From an uncultured Bacteroidota bacterium (GTDB lineage: Bacteria > Bacteroidota > Bacteroidia > Flavobacteriales > Flavobacteriaceae): a stretch of 64,000 nucleotides of DNA. The translations under genes and the position numbers were made by a program. How positions within the stretch are numbered: position 1 is the first letter of the stretch; every line of letters begins with the position of its first letter. Below are positions 12,682-21,863 of the stretch, in pieces. The DNA lies in the NCBI GenBank assembly GCA_902584445.1, contig CACHZY010000007.1:1-64000 (forward strand). The letters run 5' to 3'. A model generated the notes under the pieces. That model ran no database searches and was not told where the DNA came from. It saw only the letters and a list, made by a program, of their open reading frames with translations.

Positions 12682-12879
12682 TTATCCGTTAATCAATTGA
12701 AAATAAAATCCTACAACTTCTGAAAGTACTGAATCTGCTCCCCATATTACAATTGAAAAGATTACTGAAAAAAGCATAACTATGATAACAAGTCGCTGCA
12801 GCTCCTGGCGAGGTGTCCATGAAACATTATTCTTAAGTTCCTCAATCGAATCTTTAATATAGCTTATAAAAGCAGACAT
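12682..12879 (-). CDS. secE: Preprotein translocase subunit SecE
   Basis: This is the small essential subunit of the SecYEG channel, 65 residues with one C-terminal membrane segment (RLVIIVMLFSVIFSIVIWGA). The motif WTPRQELQRLV before the membrane helix is characteristic. The frame stays open up to 12,927, but that extension would run into tRNA-Trp (12,898-12,970). The internal ATG at 12,879 gives MSAFISYIKDSIEEL, the normal SecE start, so it is used here. Confidence 0.95.
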   Translation of the reverse strand: MSAFISYIKDSIEELKNNVSWTPRQELQRLVIIVMLFSVIFSIVIWGADSVLSEVVGFYFQLING

Positions 12880-12897
12880 TTCTTTTACTATTGTTTG

Positions 12898-12970
12898 CAC
12901 GGGTTGAGAGGCTCGAACTCCCGACACCTGGTTTTGGAGACCAGTGCTCTACCAACTGAGCTAAACCCGT
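12898..12970 (-). tRNA. tRNA-Trp (CCA anticodon)
   Basis: The gene is 73 nt. The acceptor arms ACGGGTT/AACCCGT pair perfectly, the anticodon loop is CTCCAAA with a 5 bp stem, and the T arm contains GTTCGAG. The CCA tail is not encoded. It lies between tuf and secE, the usual Bacteroidota position, so it is probably cut out of the tuf-secE transcript. Confidence 0.97.
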
Positions 12971-12984
12971 TTTTATTCGACACA

Positions 12985-13013
12985 AAAGGTATCTACCACT
13001 GGTAGACACCTTT
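12985..13013 (-). terminator. Strong hairpin between tuf and tRNA-Trp
   Basis: A 13 bp inverted repeat with one G-U pair and a 3-nt loop lies 22 bp after the tuf stop. The 3' arm ends in TTTT but no long T-tract follows. It could be a partial terminator that makes tuf mRNA more abundant than secE-nusG, or a stabilising or processing structure. The sequence alone does not decide. Confidence 0.55.
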
Positions 13014-13035
13014 AAGCGTCATCTTAAAAACTTTT

Positions 13036-14223
13036 TTAATCTAAAATCTCAGTTACTTGACCAGCTCCAACAGTTCTACCTCCTTCACGAATTGCAAATC
13101 TGAGACCATCATTTAATGCAATAGGTTGAATCAAATCTACTGTGATAGTTAGATTGTCTCCTGGCATTACCATTTCAACTCCATCAGGTAGAACTATATT
13201 ACCTGTTACGTCAGTAGTTCTAACATAGAACTGAGGACGATAATTATTATGAAATGGAGTATGACGACCTCCTTCTTCTTTTTTCAAAATATATACCTCC
13301 GCTTTAAATTTTGCATGAGGTGTGACTGAACCAGGCTTGCATATTACCATACCTCTTTTGATATCAGTTTTTTCAATACCTCTGAGGAGAATACCTACAT
13401 TATCTCCTGCTTCACCCCGGTCAAGAATCTTTCGGAACATTTCAACTCCAGTAACTGTTGAGTCGAGTTTTTCAGCTCCCATTCCAATAATATCAATTGC
13501 ATCACCTGTATTTGCAACACCAGTCTCAATTCGACCTGTAGCAACTGTACCTCGACCAGTGATTGAGAATACATCTTCAACAGGCATTAAAAAATCTTTA
13601 TCAACATCCCTTTGAGGTAATTCAATCCAAGAGTCAACTTCTTCCATTAATTTGAGTACGGTATCAACCCATTTTTGTTCTCCGTTAAGAGCCCCAAGAG
13701 CTGAACCAAGAATTACCGGGGAGTTATCTCCGTCGTAATCGTAAAAAGAAAGCAACTCTCTTACTTCCATTTCAACTAATTCTAGTAATTCTTCATCATC
13801 AACCATATCAGCCTTATTGAGAAAAACAACTATTCGAGGAATTCCGACTTGACGACCTAACAAAATGTGTTCACGAGTTTGAGGCATGGGACCGTCTGTC
13901 GCTGCTACTACGAGAATAGCACCATCCATCTGAGCAGCACCAGTTACCATATTCTTTACATAATCAGCGTGACCAGGACAATCAACGTGAGCATAATGTC
14001 TGTTAGTAGTTTGGTATTCAACGTGTGATGTATTGATAGTTATACCACGCTCTTTTTCTTCTGGAGCATTATCGATTTGATCAAAGCTTTTTGCTTCTGA
14101 CATTCCAGCATCGGCAAGCACCTTTGTTATTGCAGCAGTTAGCGTAGTTTTACCGTGATCTACGTGGCCAATTGTTCCAATATTCAAATGGGGTTTCGAC
14201 CGATCAAAAGTTTCTTTAGCCAT
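13036..14223 (-). CDS. tuf: Elongation factor Tu
   Basis: This GTPase delivers aminoacyl-tRNA to the ribosome, 395 residues. G1 is GHVDHGKTT (residues 19-27), G3 is DCPGHADYV and G4 is NKADMVD. The C-terminal barrel ends [19 protein letters not shown]. It is the first gene of the tuf-secE-nusG-rplKAJL-rpoBC run here. Upstream on the minus strand a TAAATTTG box (14,257-14,264) matches the Bacteroidota -7 element, but no TTG sits at the usual distance. The four-tRNA cluster often found just upstream of tuf lies 22.6 kb away in this genome. Confidence 0.99.
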   Translation of the reverse strand: MAKETFDRSKPHLNIGTIGHVDHGKTTLTAAITKVLADAGMSEAKSFDQIDNAPEEKERGITINTSHVEYQTTNRHYAHVDCPGHADYVKNMVTGAAQMDGAILVVAATDGPMPQTREHILLGRQVGIPRIVVFLNKADMVDDEELLELVEMEVRELLSFYDYDGDNSPVILGSALGALNGEQKWVDTVLKLMEEVDSWIELPQRDVDKDFLMPVEDVFSITGRGTVATGRIETGVANTGDAIDIIGMGAEKLDSTVTGVEMFRKILDRGEAGDNVGILLRGIEKTDIKRGMVICKPGSVTPHAKFKAEVYILKKEEGGRHTPFHNNYRPQFYVRTTDVTGNIVLPDGVEMVMPGDNLTITVDLIQPIALNDGLRFAIREGGRTVGAGQVTEILD

Positions 14224-14567
14224 AATTTAAATGTATCTTTATTGATTAAGAGGCTGCAAATTTAAAAATTTTTTATTATTAACATCCTTATTTTCAAACA
14301 TTTTTACCTAATTTTTGAAAATTAATTTAAACTTTTTTTAAATATAAATTTAATGCTTTAAAAAAAGTATTTTTAATACCAGCACTTATTCCATTTATAC
14401 GTTGGCATTTAATTAACATTGCTCCAAATTAAAGCTCAAAAAATCCTAGTTTTTAAAAATTAATTGAACTAAAAGTGAAATTTGATAATAAAACTATTAA
14501 AAGCTTTTATTGATAAATCATCATACTCACATATTTTGTATTTTTATGACCGATAAATTATATTAAT
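14224..14567. other. 344 bp AT-rich gap between divergent tuf and acn
   Basis: This gap separates the divergently transcribed tuf and aconitase genes and must hold both promoters. Apart from the possible tuf -7 box at 14,257-14,264 I see no ORF of note, no tRNA remnant, no terminator and no direct repeat matching the tRNA-Thr 3' end at the far side of the accessory block. Confidence 0.6.
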
Positions 14568-16838
14568 ATGGCTTTTGATATTGAGATGATTAAAGCAAAC
14601 TACTCTTTACTAAAAGAGCGTGTGAGACTTGCAAAAAAATTATTGGGAAGACCGCTTACTTCTAGTGAAAAAATTCTTTACGCGCATCTTTGGGATAATC
14701 TCCCTGCAAATGCCTTCAAACGAGGTTCAGATTACGTAAATTTTGCCCCTGATAGGATTGCTTGTCAAGATGCCACTGCCCAAATGGCTTTGCTTCAATT
14801 CATGCAAGCGGGAAAAACAAGTGTAGCTGTACCTACCACAGTTCACTGCGACCACCTAATACAAGCCAAAGATGGCGCAAATATAGATTTAAAATCTGCC
14901 AACAATAGTAGTGCAGAAGTTTTTAACTTTTTAGAATCAGTATCTAATAAATATGGAATTGGCTTCTGGAAACCTGGTGCCGGGATTATTCACCAGGTTG
15001 TTTTAGAAAACTACGCATTTCCGGGGGGTATGATGATTGGAACAGACTCACATACAGTTAACGCTGGTGGTTTGGGAATGGTTGCCATTGGAGTTGGTGG
15101 TGCAGATGCCGTTGATGTGATGGCAGGAATGCCTTGGGAATTAAAATTCCCTAAGCTAATTGGAGTAAAACTTACTGGAAAACTAAACGGTTGGACAGCT
15201 CCAAAAGATGTGATTTTAAAAGTTGCCGGAATACTTACAGTAAAAGGTGGAACAGGTGCTATTATAGAGTATTTTGGTCCTGGAGCAGAATCCATGTCAT
15301 GTACCGGAAAGGGAACCATATGCAATATGGGAGCAGAGGTTGGAGCTACTACCTCAACATTTGGATATGACTCGTCAATGGAAAGGTATCTTAGAGCAAC
15401 CGGTAGAGATGATGTTGCTAATGCGGCCAATGAAGTAAAAGAAGATCTAACTGCTGATGCAGAAGTTTATAATGACCCCAGTAAATATTTTGATCAATTA
15501 ATTGAAATAAATTTAGATGAATTAATGCCTCATATAAATGGTCCTTTCACACCAGACTTAGCAACTCCTATTGGTGAGATGAGCTCTAAAGCAAAAGAAG
15601 GTGACTGGCCGATAAAAGTAGAGTGGGGATTGATTGGCTCTTGTACAAATTCTTCATATGAAGATCTTTCGAGGGCGGCTAGTATTGCTAAACAAGCAGT
15701 GGATAAGAAACTGATTACTAAAGCCGAGTTTGGAATCAATCCAGGTTCGGAACAGGTAAGATATACTGCAGAAAGAGATGGTTTACTAGAAATATTTGAA
15801 GACCTAGATGCCAAGATTTTCACCAATGCCTGTGGTCCATGTATTGGTCAGTGGGCACGCGAGGGGGCTGACAAACAGGAAAAAAACTCCATCATTCACT
15901 CATTTAATAGAAATTTTTCTAAACGTGCAGATGGCAATCCAAATACTCATGCATTTGTTGCATCACCAGAAATGGTTGCTGCAGTTGCTATCTCTGGTCG
16001 TTTAGATTTTAATCCAATCACTGACGCTCTAATTAATGAAGATGGAGAAGAAGTCAAACTTGATGCCCCTAGTGGTTTGGAACTTCCGCCAAAAGGTTTT
16101 GATGTCAAAGACAATGGATATTTAGCACCAGAAACTGATGGATCATCTGTAAATGTGGTTGTAAAAAAAGACTCAGAACGCTTGGAGCTTTTAACCCCAT
16201 TTGAGCCTTGGGATGGAAAAAATTTAAAAAATGTAAGGCTATTAATTAAAGCTTTTGGGAAATGTACCACGGACCACATTTCTATGGCAGGTCCATGGCT
16301 GCGTTTCAGAGGGCATTTAGATAATATATCTAACAACTGTTTCATCGGAGCTGTAAATGCTTTTAATCAAAAAACCAATTTGGTTAGGAATCAATTATCA
16401 GGTGAATATGGTGGAGTACCCGATGTACAAAGAGCATACAAAGCTGCTGGAATACCAACGATAGTTGTTGGAGATCACAATTATGGTGAAGGCTCATCAA
16501 GAGAACACGCCGCAATGGAACCACGTCACCTTGGAGTAAAAGTTGTTTTAGTCAAATCCTTTGCAAGAATTCATGAAACCAACCTCAAGAAGCAAGGAAT
16601 GCTGGGCATTACATTTGATAATGAAGATGACTACGATTTGATTAAAGAGGATGACGTATTTAACTTTATTGATCTAGAAAAATTTTCACCTGGTAAACCA
16701 TTAAAAATTGAAGTAGTTCATTCAAGTGGTTCAACTAACACTATTAATGCCAATCACACCTATAACCAACAACAAATTAAATGGTATAAAGAAGGATCAG
16801 CCTTAAATTTAATTAAGAAAGAAAACGCTCTAGGATAA
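14568..16838 (+). CDS. acn: Aconitate hydratase
   Basis: This TCA-cycle enzyme isomerises citrate to isocitrate with a [4Fe-4S] cluster. The 756 residues match the mitochondrial-type aconitases of Bacteroidota. Cluster cysteines are visible in [11 protein letters not shown] (near residue 358) and [10 protein letters not shown] (near residue 421). The substrate-binding motif [10 protein letters not shown] is in the C-terminal swivel domain. The start [12 protein letters not shown] is normal. It stands alone on the plus strand, at the left edge of the accessory block, divergent from tuf. Confidence 0.98.
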   Translation: MAFDIEMIKANYSLLKERVRLAKKLLGRPLTSSEKILYAHLWDNLPANAFKRGSDYVNFAPDRIACQDATAQMALLQFMQAGKTSVAVPTTVHCDHLIQAKDGANIDLKSANNSSAEVFNFLESVSNKYGIGFWKPGAGIIHQVVLENYAFPGGMMIGTDSHTVNAGGLGMVAIGVGGADAVDVMAGMPWELKFPKLIGVKLTGKLNGWTAPKDVILKVAGILTVKGGTGAIIEYFGPGAESMSCTGKGTICNMGAEVGATTSTFGYDSSMERYLRATGRDDVANAANEVKEDLTADAEVYNDPSKYFDQLIEINLDELMPHINGPFTPDLATPIGEMSSKAKEGDWPIKVEWGLIGSCTNSSYEDLSRAASIAKQAVDKKLITKAEFGINPGSEQVRYTAERDGLLEIFEDLDAKIFTNACGPCIGQWAREGADKQEKNSIIHSFNRNFSKRADGNPNTHAFVASPEMVAAVAISGRLDFNPITDALINEDGEEVKLDAPSGLELPPKGFDVKDNGYLAPETDGSSVNVVVKKDSERLELLTPFEPWDGKNLKNVRLLIKAFGKCTTDHISMAGPWLRFRGHLDNISNNCFIGAVNAFNQKTNLVRNQLSGEYGGVPDVQRAYKAAGIPTIVVGDHNYGEGSSREHAAMEPRHLGVKVVLVKSFARIHETNLKKQGMLGITFDNEDDYDLIKEDDVFNFIDLEKFSPGKPLKIEVVHSSGSTNTINANHTYNQQQIKWYKEGSALNLIKKENALG

Positions 16839-16961
16839 GAGTCTTACGTATAAATAAATTTAAATAGTATAAAATGCTGAAAATCAATTGTTTTATTAAT
16901 ATAAATTTTGTTTATTAGTAGCAATTACAAAAATATATTAACCATTTAGAAAAAATAAATT

Positions 16962-18038
16962 ATGAAAAAGATATCCTTATTATTGATTGTCTTAACAGTT
17001 ATTTCATGTAGTAAAAGTTCAAATGACGATAACTCAGCGGAGATTACGGATCCAAGGATGGCTTCATCAGCTATTACAAACATATACGCAACTGGAAAAG
17101 TCTCAGAGCAAACTGCAGAACAGGCCAAAAAAACAATTTTTGGTAAATGGAATTTAGGTTCATCAAGTAATAGCTCAAGATATGCCAGAGAAGTTACTGA
17201 TTGCACATTTAACTCTGTTGAGTTTACAGAGAATGATTACAATCTTAATATAAATGCTCCTGGCATGATAGAGACTGGTGGAATTGCAGTTATTTATGGT
17301 AACTATGAAATAGTTGAAGAGGGTGAAAAAGTAACCAAAGTAATTCTTAAAACCAATACTGCAGCAGGTGAACAAAATATTGCCGAGGTCACTAACATTG
17401 AAGTTATTGAAACAAATGGACAATTAGATATCAGCTTTAAATTTGATTTTATTGTTAATCTTGAAAGCATTGGTGTCCCTTGTAACGATAATATGGATAA
17501 AGATTATTCTGCAGACAAAGAACCTGCAGTTGAGGGAACATTAACTGCTGATACAAGTTCCAATCATTATAAAATAATAGGCACTTGGAACTTGACAGAT
17601 TATTCGGATACTACAGGTGAAACATTTGACACTTATTTTGATGGTAGTGAGTGTTACTATGAAGATGTGGATCCAAGTGTTACAATACCTGATGGAGCGA
17701 CTGCTGAAGAAGTTAATTCCCTTCCATTTATAGAAGTATTAGATCCAGATTGTACTCCTGCTGCTTCAGCTAAATTAGTTATTTCAACTTTTGGAACATA
17801 TATATACATGGCTTTAGCTGAAGACGAAAGTTTAACCGAAGTAGTCATGGGCAACTGGGAATGGGGAAATGAAGAGCAAACATTATTTAGTGTTACCGGT
17901 GGCCCTGGGGACGCACTTAATCAAACTGCAACAGTCAATACTATAACAGATACTCAAATTTCATTCACTTTTGCTGGTGTTACTTATGAGGATGAATCAC
18001 CCAGGGATGAGACCTATTCATTTGTTAAAGCAGAATAA
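16962..18038 (+). CDS. Lipoprotein with tandem lipocalin-like domains
   Basis: This is a 358-residue predicted outer-membrane or periplasmic lipoprotein. The signal MKKISLLLIVLTVISC has a lipobox ending at Cys16, followed by an acidic Ser/Asp linker. Two similar units start at FGKWNLGSSS (near residue 50) and IIGTWNLTDYSD (near residue 205). The G-x-W-x-L opening followed by beta-rich sequence is typical of the lipocalin-like domains common in flavobacterial lipoproteins. No catalytic motif is seen and no ligand can be named. It lies between acn and a small ORF on the same strand, 123 bp after acn. Confidence 0.75.
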   Translation: MKKISLLLIVLTVISCSKSSNDDNSAEITDPRMASSAITNIYATGKVSEQTAEQAKKTIFGKWNLGSSSNSSRYAREVTDCTFNSVEFTENDYNLNINAPGMIETGGIAVIYGNYEIVEEGEKVTKVILKTNTAAGEQNIAEVTNIEVIETNGQLDISFKFDFIVNLESIGVPCNDNMDKDYSADKEPAVEGTLTADTSSNHYKIIGTWNLTDYSDTTGETFDTYFDGSECYYEDVDPSVTIPDGATAEEVNSLPFIEVLDPDCTPAASAKLVISTFGTYIYMALAEDESLTEVVMGNWEWGNEEQTLFSVTGGPGDALNQTATVNTITDTQISFTFAGVTYEDESPRDETYSFVKAE

Positions 18039-18099
18039 TATTATTGGTTAAAAATAAATTTATATCGAAATTTTAAAATTGTAGTCAAAGTTTTTTTTA

Positions 18100-18252
18100 G
18101 TGAAAAGTCGTTTAATATTTTTTGAATTTCCAGTAGGTGTTAAATCCATATGTATAGATGGTAAAAAATATACACGCGATGAATTTGAAAAAGCAAAAAA
18201 ACTAGAATTAAGACGCGGTAAAAAAGGACGTTTTTTGCCCATAGATAGTTAA
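18100..18252 (+). CDS. Small basic protein, GTG start, unknown function
   Basis: This 50-residue ORF reads VKSRLIFFEFPVGVKSICID and continues to a Lys/Arg-rich C-terminus ending RGKKGRFLPIDS. The only start in frame after an upstream stop (18,082) is GTG at 18,100. The composition looks like real protein rather than chance: a hydrophobic beta-like start, then a charged amphipathic helix (EFEKAKKLELRR). A strong intrinsic terminator begins 20 bp after its stop on the same strand. I do not recognise the family. It could instead be part of a 3' UTR, so confidence is moderate. Confidence 0.5.
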   Translation: MKSRLIFFEFPVGVKSICIDGKKYTRDEFEKAKKLELRRGKKGRFLPIDS

Positions 18253-18271
18253 TGTTAATTATTACAAACAG

Positions 18272-18303
18272 AAGGGGTTAGTGTTTACTTAACCCCTTTT
18301 TTT
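18272..18303 (+). terminator. Rho-independent terminator
   Basis: A 9 bp perfect stem (AAGGGGTTA/TAACCCCTT) with a 9-nt loop is followed by a run of seven T. It ends transcription after the small ORF at 18,100, or after the lipoprotein if that ORF is not real. Confidence 0.85.
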
Positions 18304-18354
18304 ATTGATTAACTTAATGAGCTGAAAAAAAAAATTAATAATGTATATTTGAAT

Positions 18355-18849
18355 ATGAAAAGAAGAGATGCCGTTTATACTATTACCCTTAGCATAACTG
18401 GAGTTGCCTCACTAACTCATTGTACCTCGTCTCCTTCAAAAAAGTCAAAGATTGATTACAAAGACAAAGAATTAATCAATTCAATTTCTAAAGCTATTTT
18501 ACCCCTAAAAAGTGAATCCTTCAAAACTCCTGAGTCAAGAATTGAATTTATTTTAAACCAAGTTGAAGGGGGATTAACTGGAAAAGAGATTGAAAAATAT
18601 AAATCTGGTTTGTTAAACTTAAAAAATCAAATAACCACCTCTAATCCTGCTGGATTTGATTTTTTGAATTTTAAAATTAAAAATCAAATCTTACTAAGTG
18701 CACTCGATTCTGAAAACGATATTGGTTTTTTTATGCGAAAAACTCGTCAATGGTCTCTTAGACACTTTATGACTTCTGAAGAATTTATGACCAAATATCT
18801 GAAATACGAATTCATCCCAGGTCGACACTTAGGGTGTGTACCTATTTAA
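18355..18849 (+). CDS. Gluconate 2-dehydrogenase subunit 3-like lipoprotein
   Basis: This is a 164-residue small subunit of the family paired with membrane GMC dehydrogenases. The start MKRRDAVYTITLSITGVASL has a twin-arginine-like motif followed by a hydrophobic stretch and a possible lipobox LTHC at about residue 22. The C-terminal part, WSLRHFMTSEEFMTKYLKYE, is characteristic. It ends 9 bp before the GMC oxidoreductase, so the two probably act as one exported complex. A TATATTTG box at 18,344-18,351 ends only 3 nt before the ATG, which suggests a leaderless transcript. The upstream TTG at 18,349 is not preferred. Confidence 0.8.
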   Translation: MKRRDAVYTITLSITGVASLTHCTSSPSKKSKIDYKDKELINSISKAILPLKSESFKTPESRIEFILNQVEGGLTGKEIEKYKSGLLNLKNQITTSNPAGFDFLNFKIKNQILLSALDSENDIGFFMRKTRQWSLRHFMTSEEFMTKYLKYEFIPGRHLGCVPI

Positions 18850-18858
18850 AATAAGAAA

Positions 18859-20553
18859 ATGGTTAAGCAAAATCAATTCGACTCTATTGTAATTGGAGCA
18901 GGAATGTCCGGTGGATGGGCAGCAAAAGAATTTTGTGAACAAGGATTTAATACGCTTCTAATTGAACGCGGTAGAAATGTAGTGCATTTAAAAGATTACC
19001 CTACTACAAATATGTTGCCTTGGGAATTTAAACATCGCGGTAGTGTTCCGGCTAATATTAGAGAAGAAAATCCCATTGCACATAGTTGCTATGCATTTAG
19101 GGAAGATGCGATACATTTTTTCACAAAAGATGCTGAACATCCCTATATTCAGACCAAACCCTTTCAATGGATTCGTGGTTATCAAGTTGGTGGAAAGTCA
19201 ATTATGTGGGCAAGACAAGTTCAGCGTTGGAGTAACTTAGATTTTGAGGGGCCTGCCCGAGATGGCTTTGCTGTAGATTGGCCAATACGCTATATTGATC
19301 TAGCTCCTTGGTATACATATGTAGAAAAATTTGTTGGAGTAAGTGGTAATAAAGATGGATTAGAAATACTTCCTGATGGAGATTTTCTTCGGCCTTTTGG
19401 AAATAACTGCGTGGAGGATTATTTCAGTGAAGAGATGAAAAAACACTACAAAAATAGGCATGTCATTTATGGTAGATGTGCTCACCTGACCGAAAGTAAG
19501 CCTATTTATATTAAGCAAGGAAGAGGATTATGTGCGAGCCGAAATGTATGTCAAAGAGGTTGTCCTTTTGGGGGATATTTCAATGCTAATTCTACCTTGA
19601 TTCCTTGGGCTATGAAAACAGGTAATTTAACATTAAAATCCGATAGTGTAGTTCACTCTATTATCTACGATGAGAAAAAGAAAAAAGCAATCGGCGTTAG
19701 GGTTATTGATGCTCATACAAAGGCCTCTGTTGAATATTTTGCTAAAGTAATTTTTCTGAATGCCTCTACTCTAAATTCGAATTTAATACTATTAAATTCA
19801 ACTTCAAATCGGTTTCCAAATGGGTTAGGTAACGATAGTGGATTATTAGGTAAATATATCGCATTCCATAACTATAGGGGCAGAATAAGAGCAACTCATG
19901 AAGGCCATAAAAATAGTCGCGTAGATGGTCGCAAACCGACTTCAGCATATCTACCTAGATTTAGGAATGTTTACAGACAGGAAACTAATTTCCTTAGAGG
20001 ATATGCCGCTGGTTTTGGTGCTCGAAAAAATATGATCTATGATACTTCAGGATTAGGAGACGACTTATTTAATAATTTAAAAAATACAAAGCAGAGTGAT
20101 GTTTGGAGCGTTAGATCTCACATGATGGGTGAAACAATTCCCAAGGAGAGTAATCAGGTGACACTTGATCAAAAGCTAGTTGATCCATGGGGAATTCCTC
20201 AACTTAAGGTAGATGTAGATTATGATGACAATGACGAAAAGATGCTTAAAGATTTTTTTGATGAGTTTTCAGAAATGTATACTAAAGCGGGATTTAAAAA
20301 TATTAAAACCGAAGACAACAAACGCATACCAGGAAATGATATTCACGAGATGGGGGGTGTTCGAATGGGGTATGATTTAAAAACTTCCCTTCTTAATAAA
20401 TGGAATCAGTTGCATCTCTGCCAAAATGTTTTTGTTACAGATGGAGCATGTATGACATCTACCTCTACGCAAAATCCCTCCCTCACTTATATGGCGATGA
20501 CTGCTCGAGCAGCCAACCATGCAATTAAAGAAATGAAAAAAGGAAATATTTAG
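18859..20553 (+). CDS. GMC family oxidoreductase (FAD-dependent sugar or alcohol dehydrogenase)
   Basis: This is a 564-residue FAD flavoenzyme. The N-terminal dinucleotide fold is SIVIGAGMSGGWAAKEF (about residues 9-25). The C-terminal GMC domain has HEMGGVRMG, with the expected active-site His, and a closing segment QNPSLTYMAMTARAANHA. A four-Cys region (LCASRNVCQRGCPFGG) sits mid-protein, as in the gluconate/fructose dehydrogenase-like subfamily. The protein has no signal of its own and is probably carried out by the Tat-like partner encoded just upstream. No cytochrome c subunit is nearby, so the electron acceptor is unknown. The substrate cannot be told from sequence. Confidence 0.9.
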   Translation: MVKQNQFDSIVIGAGMSGGWAAKEFCEQGFNTLLIERGRNVVHLKDYPTTNMLPWEFKHRGSVPANIREENPIAHSCYAFREDAIHFFTKDAEHPYIQTKPFQWIRGYQVGGKSIMWARQVQRWSNLDFEGPARDGFAVDWPIRYIDLAPWYTYVEKFVGVSGNKDGLEILPDGDFLRPFGNNCVEDYFSEEMKKHYKNRHVIYGRCAHLTESKPIYIKQGRGLCASRNVCQRGCPFGGYFNANSTLIPWAMKTGNLTLKSDSVVHSIIYDEKKKKAIGVRVIDAHTKASVEYFAKVIFLNASTLNSNLILLNSTSNRFPNGLGNDSGLLGKYIAFHNYRGRIRATHEGHKNSRVDGRKPTSAYLPRFRNVYRQETNFLRGYAAGFGARKNMIYDTSGLGDDLFNNLKNTKQSDVWSVRSHMMGETIPKESNQVTLDQKLVDPWGIPQLKVDVDYDDNDEKMLKDFFDEFSEMYTKAGFKNIKTEDNKRIPGNDIHEMGGVRMGYDLKTSLLNKWNQLHLCQNVFVTDGACMTSTSTQNPSLTYMAMTARAANHAIKEMKKGNI

Positions 20554-20589
20554 TTAAACAAAAGGTGGTCTAGAAATAAAAAAATATTT

Positions 20590-21717
20590 TCAATACTGTT
20601 TAAGTATTCTTCTAAGAACTGGTTCGTAAGCGTCAGCATAACGAGTCATTCCCAGATCACTTGGATGCGAACCATCTGTTGCTGCCTCTCCATCCTGACC
20701 CAGTAAATTATCTCCATCTAAATAAAATATATTTTTTACACCTAGCCTTTCTAATTCATTGAAAGCTTTTTTCAAAGCAATTCTATTTTTTTGATGACGT
20801 TTTTTTCTTGCTGGAAAAAAACGAGTACTTGTAAAACTCCTGTCCTCAACCAATAAAATTGGTGTTTTATCATGTGTTTCTCTTATTTTTTTTACAAGAG
20901 GAATAGTTCGCTGAGAAACTGTTGATTCATTCATATTTGGTAAGCAATCAATTACAAAGACACAAGGATCAAGTTCTGCCAGGAGCGATCCAACCTCAAT
21001 CTCCATACGACCATTACCAGCAAATCCAAGATTAATAATTGGTCTTCTTAGTCTTCTACCAAGAATTGACGGAAATGCCATTCCTGGTCTGGAGGCACAA
21101 GCACCGTGCATTATTGAGGTTCCATAAAAAACAATTGGTCTCTCGCTTCGTGGAGGTAATGCCTCAAAAGCTTCACCTTTCACCACCCCTATTTCTAGAG
21201 ATTCAATACCGTTTCTAAGTGGTAAATAAAGAGTATATCTTCTAGATCCTGGAGCTAAGTCTTTAGCTATGGTCGTATCCATCTTTTGCTTTCCAGGTCT
21301 AACTACTGCAACCCAACGATCAATACCCATACCATCTTGTGCATATAAATCAACTCCGCTGTGACCTGTTGCAGCCATATGAGTCATGGAAAGACTTTCT
21401 CGAGATAACTCGTATCGTACATAAATATTTGGAGAATCTGAAATAAATCTAATAGACATTCCTGCAGAGTCTCTAGATAAACCCCAAACTTGATCACGAA
21501 CAAAGCCCTCTGCTTTTGCCGGTAGTCTATCAAAAAACTTTTTAGTATTCTTCCAGCCTTTACCCTCGACATCAAAATCCTTTACATCATACCAGTCTAT
21601 TTCATCATTTAAATAAGTAAGGTTTTGAGCTAATAAATTAGGAGTAACTGCCAGAGTAAAGGTTCCTCCTAATAAATGATTAATAAATTGTCTTCTTTCG
21701 TAATTTTTGGTTTTCAT
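20590..21717 (-). CDS. Tat-exported SGNH/GDSL hydrolase with GxDLY N-terminal domain
   Basis: This is a 375-residue predicted secreted esterase. The start MKTKNYERRQFINHLLGG is a twin-arginine signal, with cleavage likely after LLAQN. The N-terminal beta domain contains the GVDLYAQDG motif (GxDLY family). The catalytic SGNH domain has FYGTSIMHG with the nucleophile Ser near residue 200, NLGFAGNG for the oxyanion Gly and Asn, and DGSHPSDLG with the Asp-His pair. This two-domain form usually deacylates polysaccharide or related substrates. It is divergent from the GH43-like gene, which supports a role in glycan use, but the substrate is inferred only. Confidence 0.88.
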   Translation of the reverse strand: MKTKNYERRQFINHLLGGTFTLAVTPNLLAQNLTYLNDEIDWYDVKDFDVEGKGWKNTKKFFDRLPAKAEGFVRDQVWGLSRDSAGMSIRFISDSPNIYVRYELSRESLSMTHMAATGHSGVDLYAQDGMGIDRWVAVVRPGKQKMDTTIAKDLAPGSRRYTLYLPLRNGIESLEIGVVKGEAFEALPPRSERPIVFYGTSIMHGACASRPGMAFPSILGRRLRRPIINLGFAGNGRMEIEVGSLLAELDPCVFVIDCLPNMNESTVSQRTIPLVKKIRETHDKTPILLVEDRSFTSTRFFPARKKRHQKNRIALKKAFNELERLGVKNIFYLDGDNLLGQDGEAATDGSHPSDLGMTRYADAYEPVLRRILKQY

Positions 21718-21863
21718 GTTTAGTATCTCAATATTTAAATTTAATTAAAAATATTGCATCAATTAAAAACTATAACATTAATTAAACCTTCAGAGTCAAA
21801 AACAGTTTAAAACTTCGATTTTTAAACTTTAATTGTACTTTTAATAAAACTATAAATCAATTG

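Noticed and set aside
12880-12927. N-terminal extension of SecE
   Set aside because: It would overlap tRNA-Trp and does not match SecE proteins, which start at MSAFISYIKDS.
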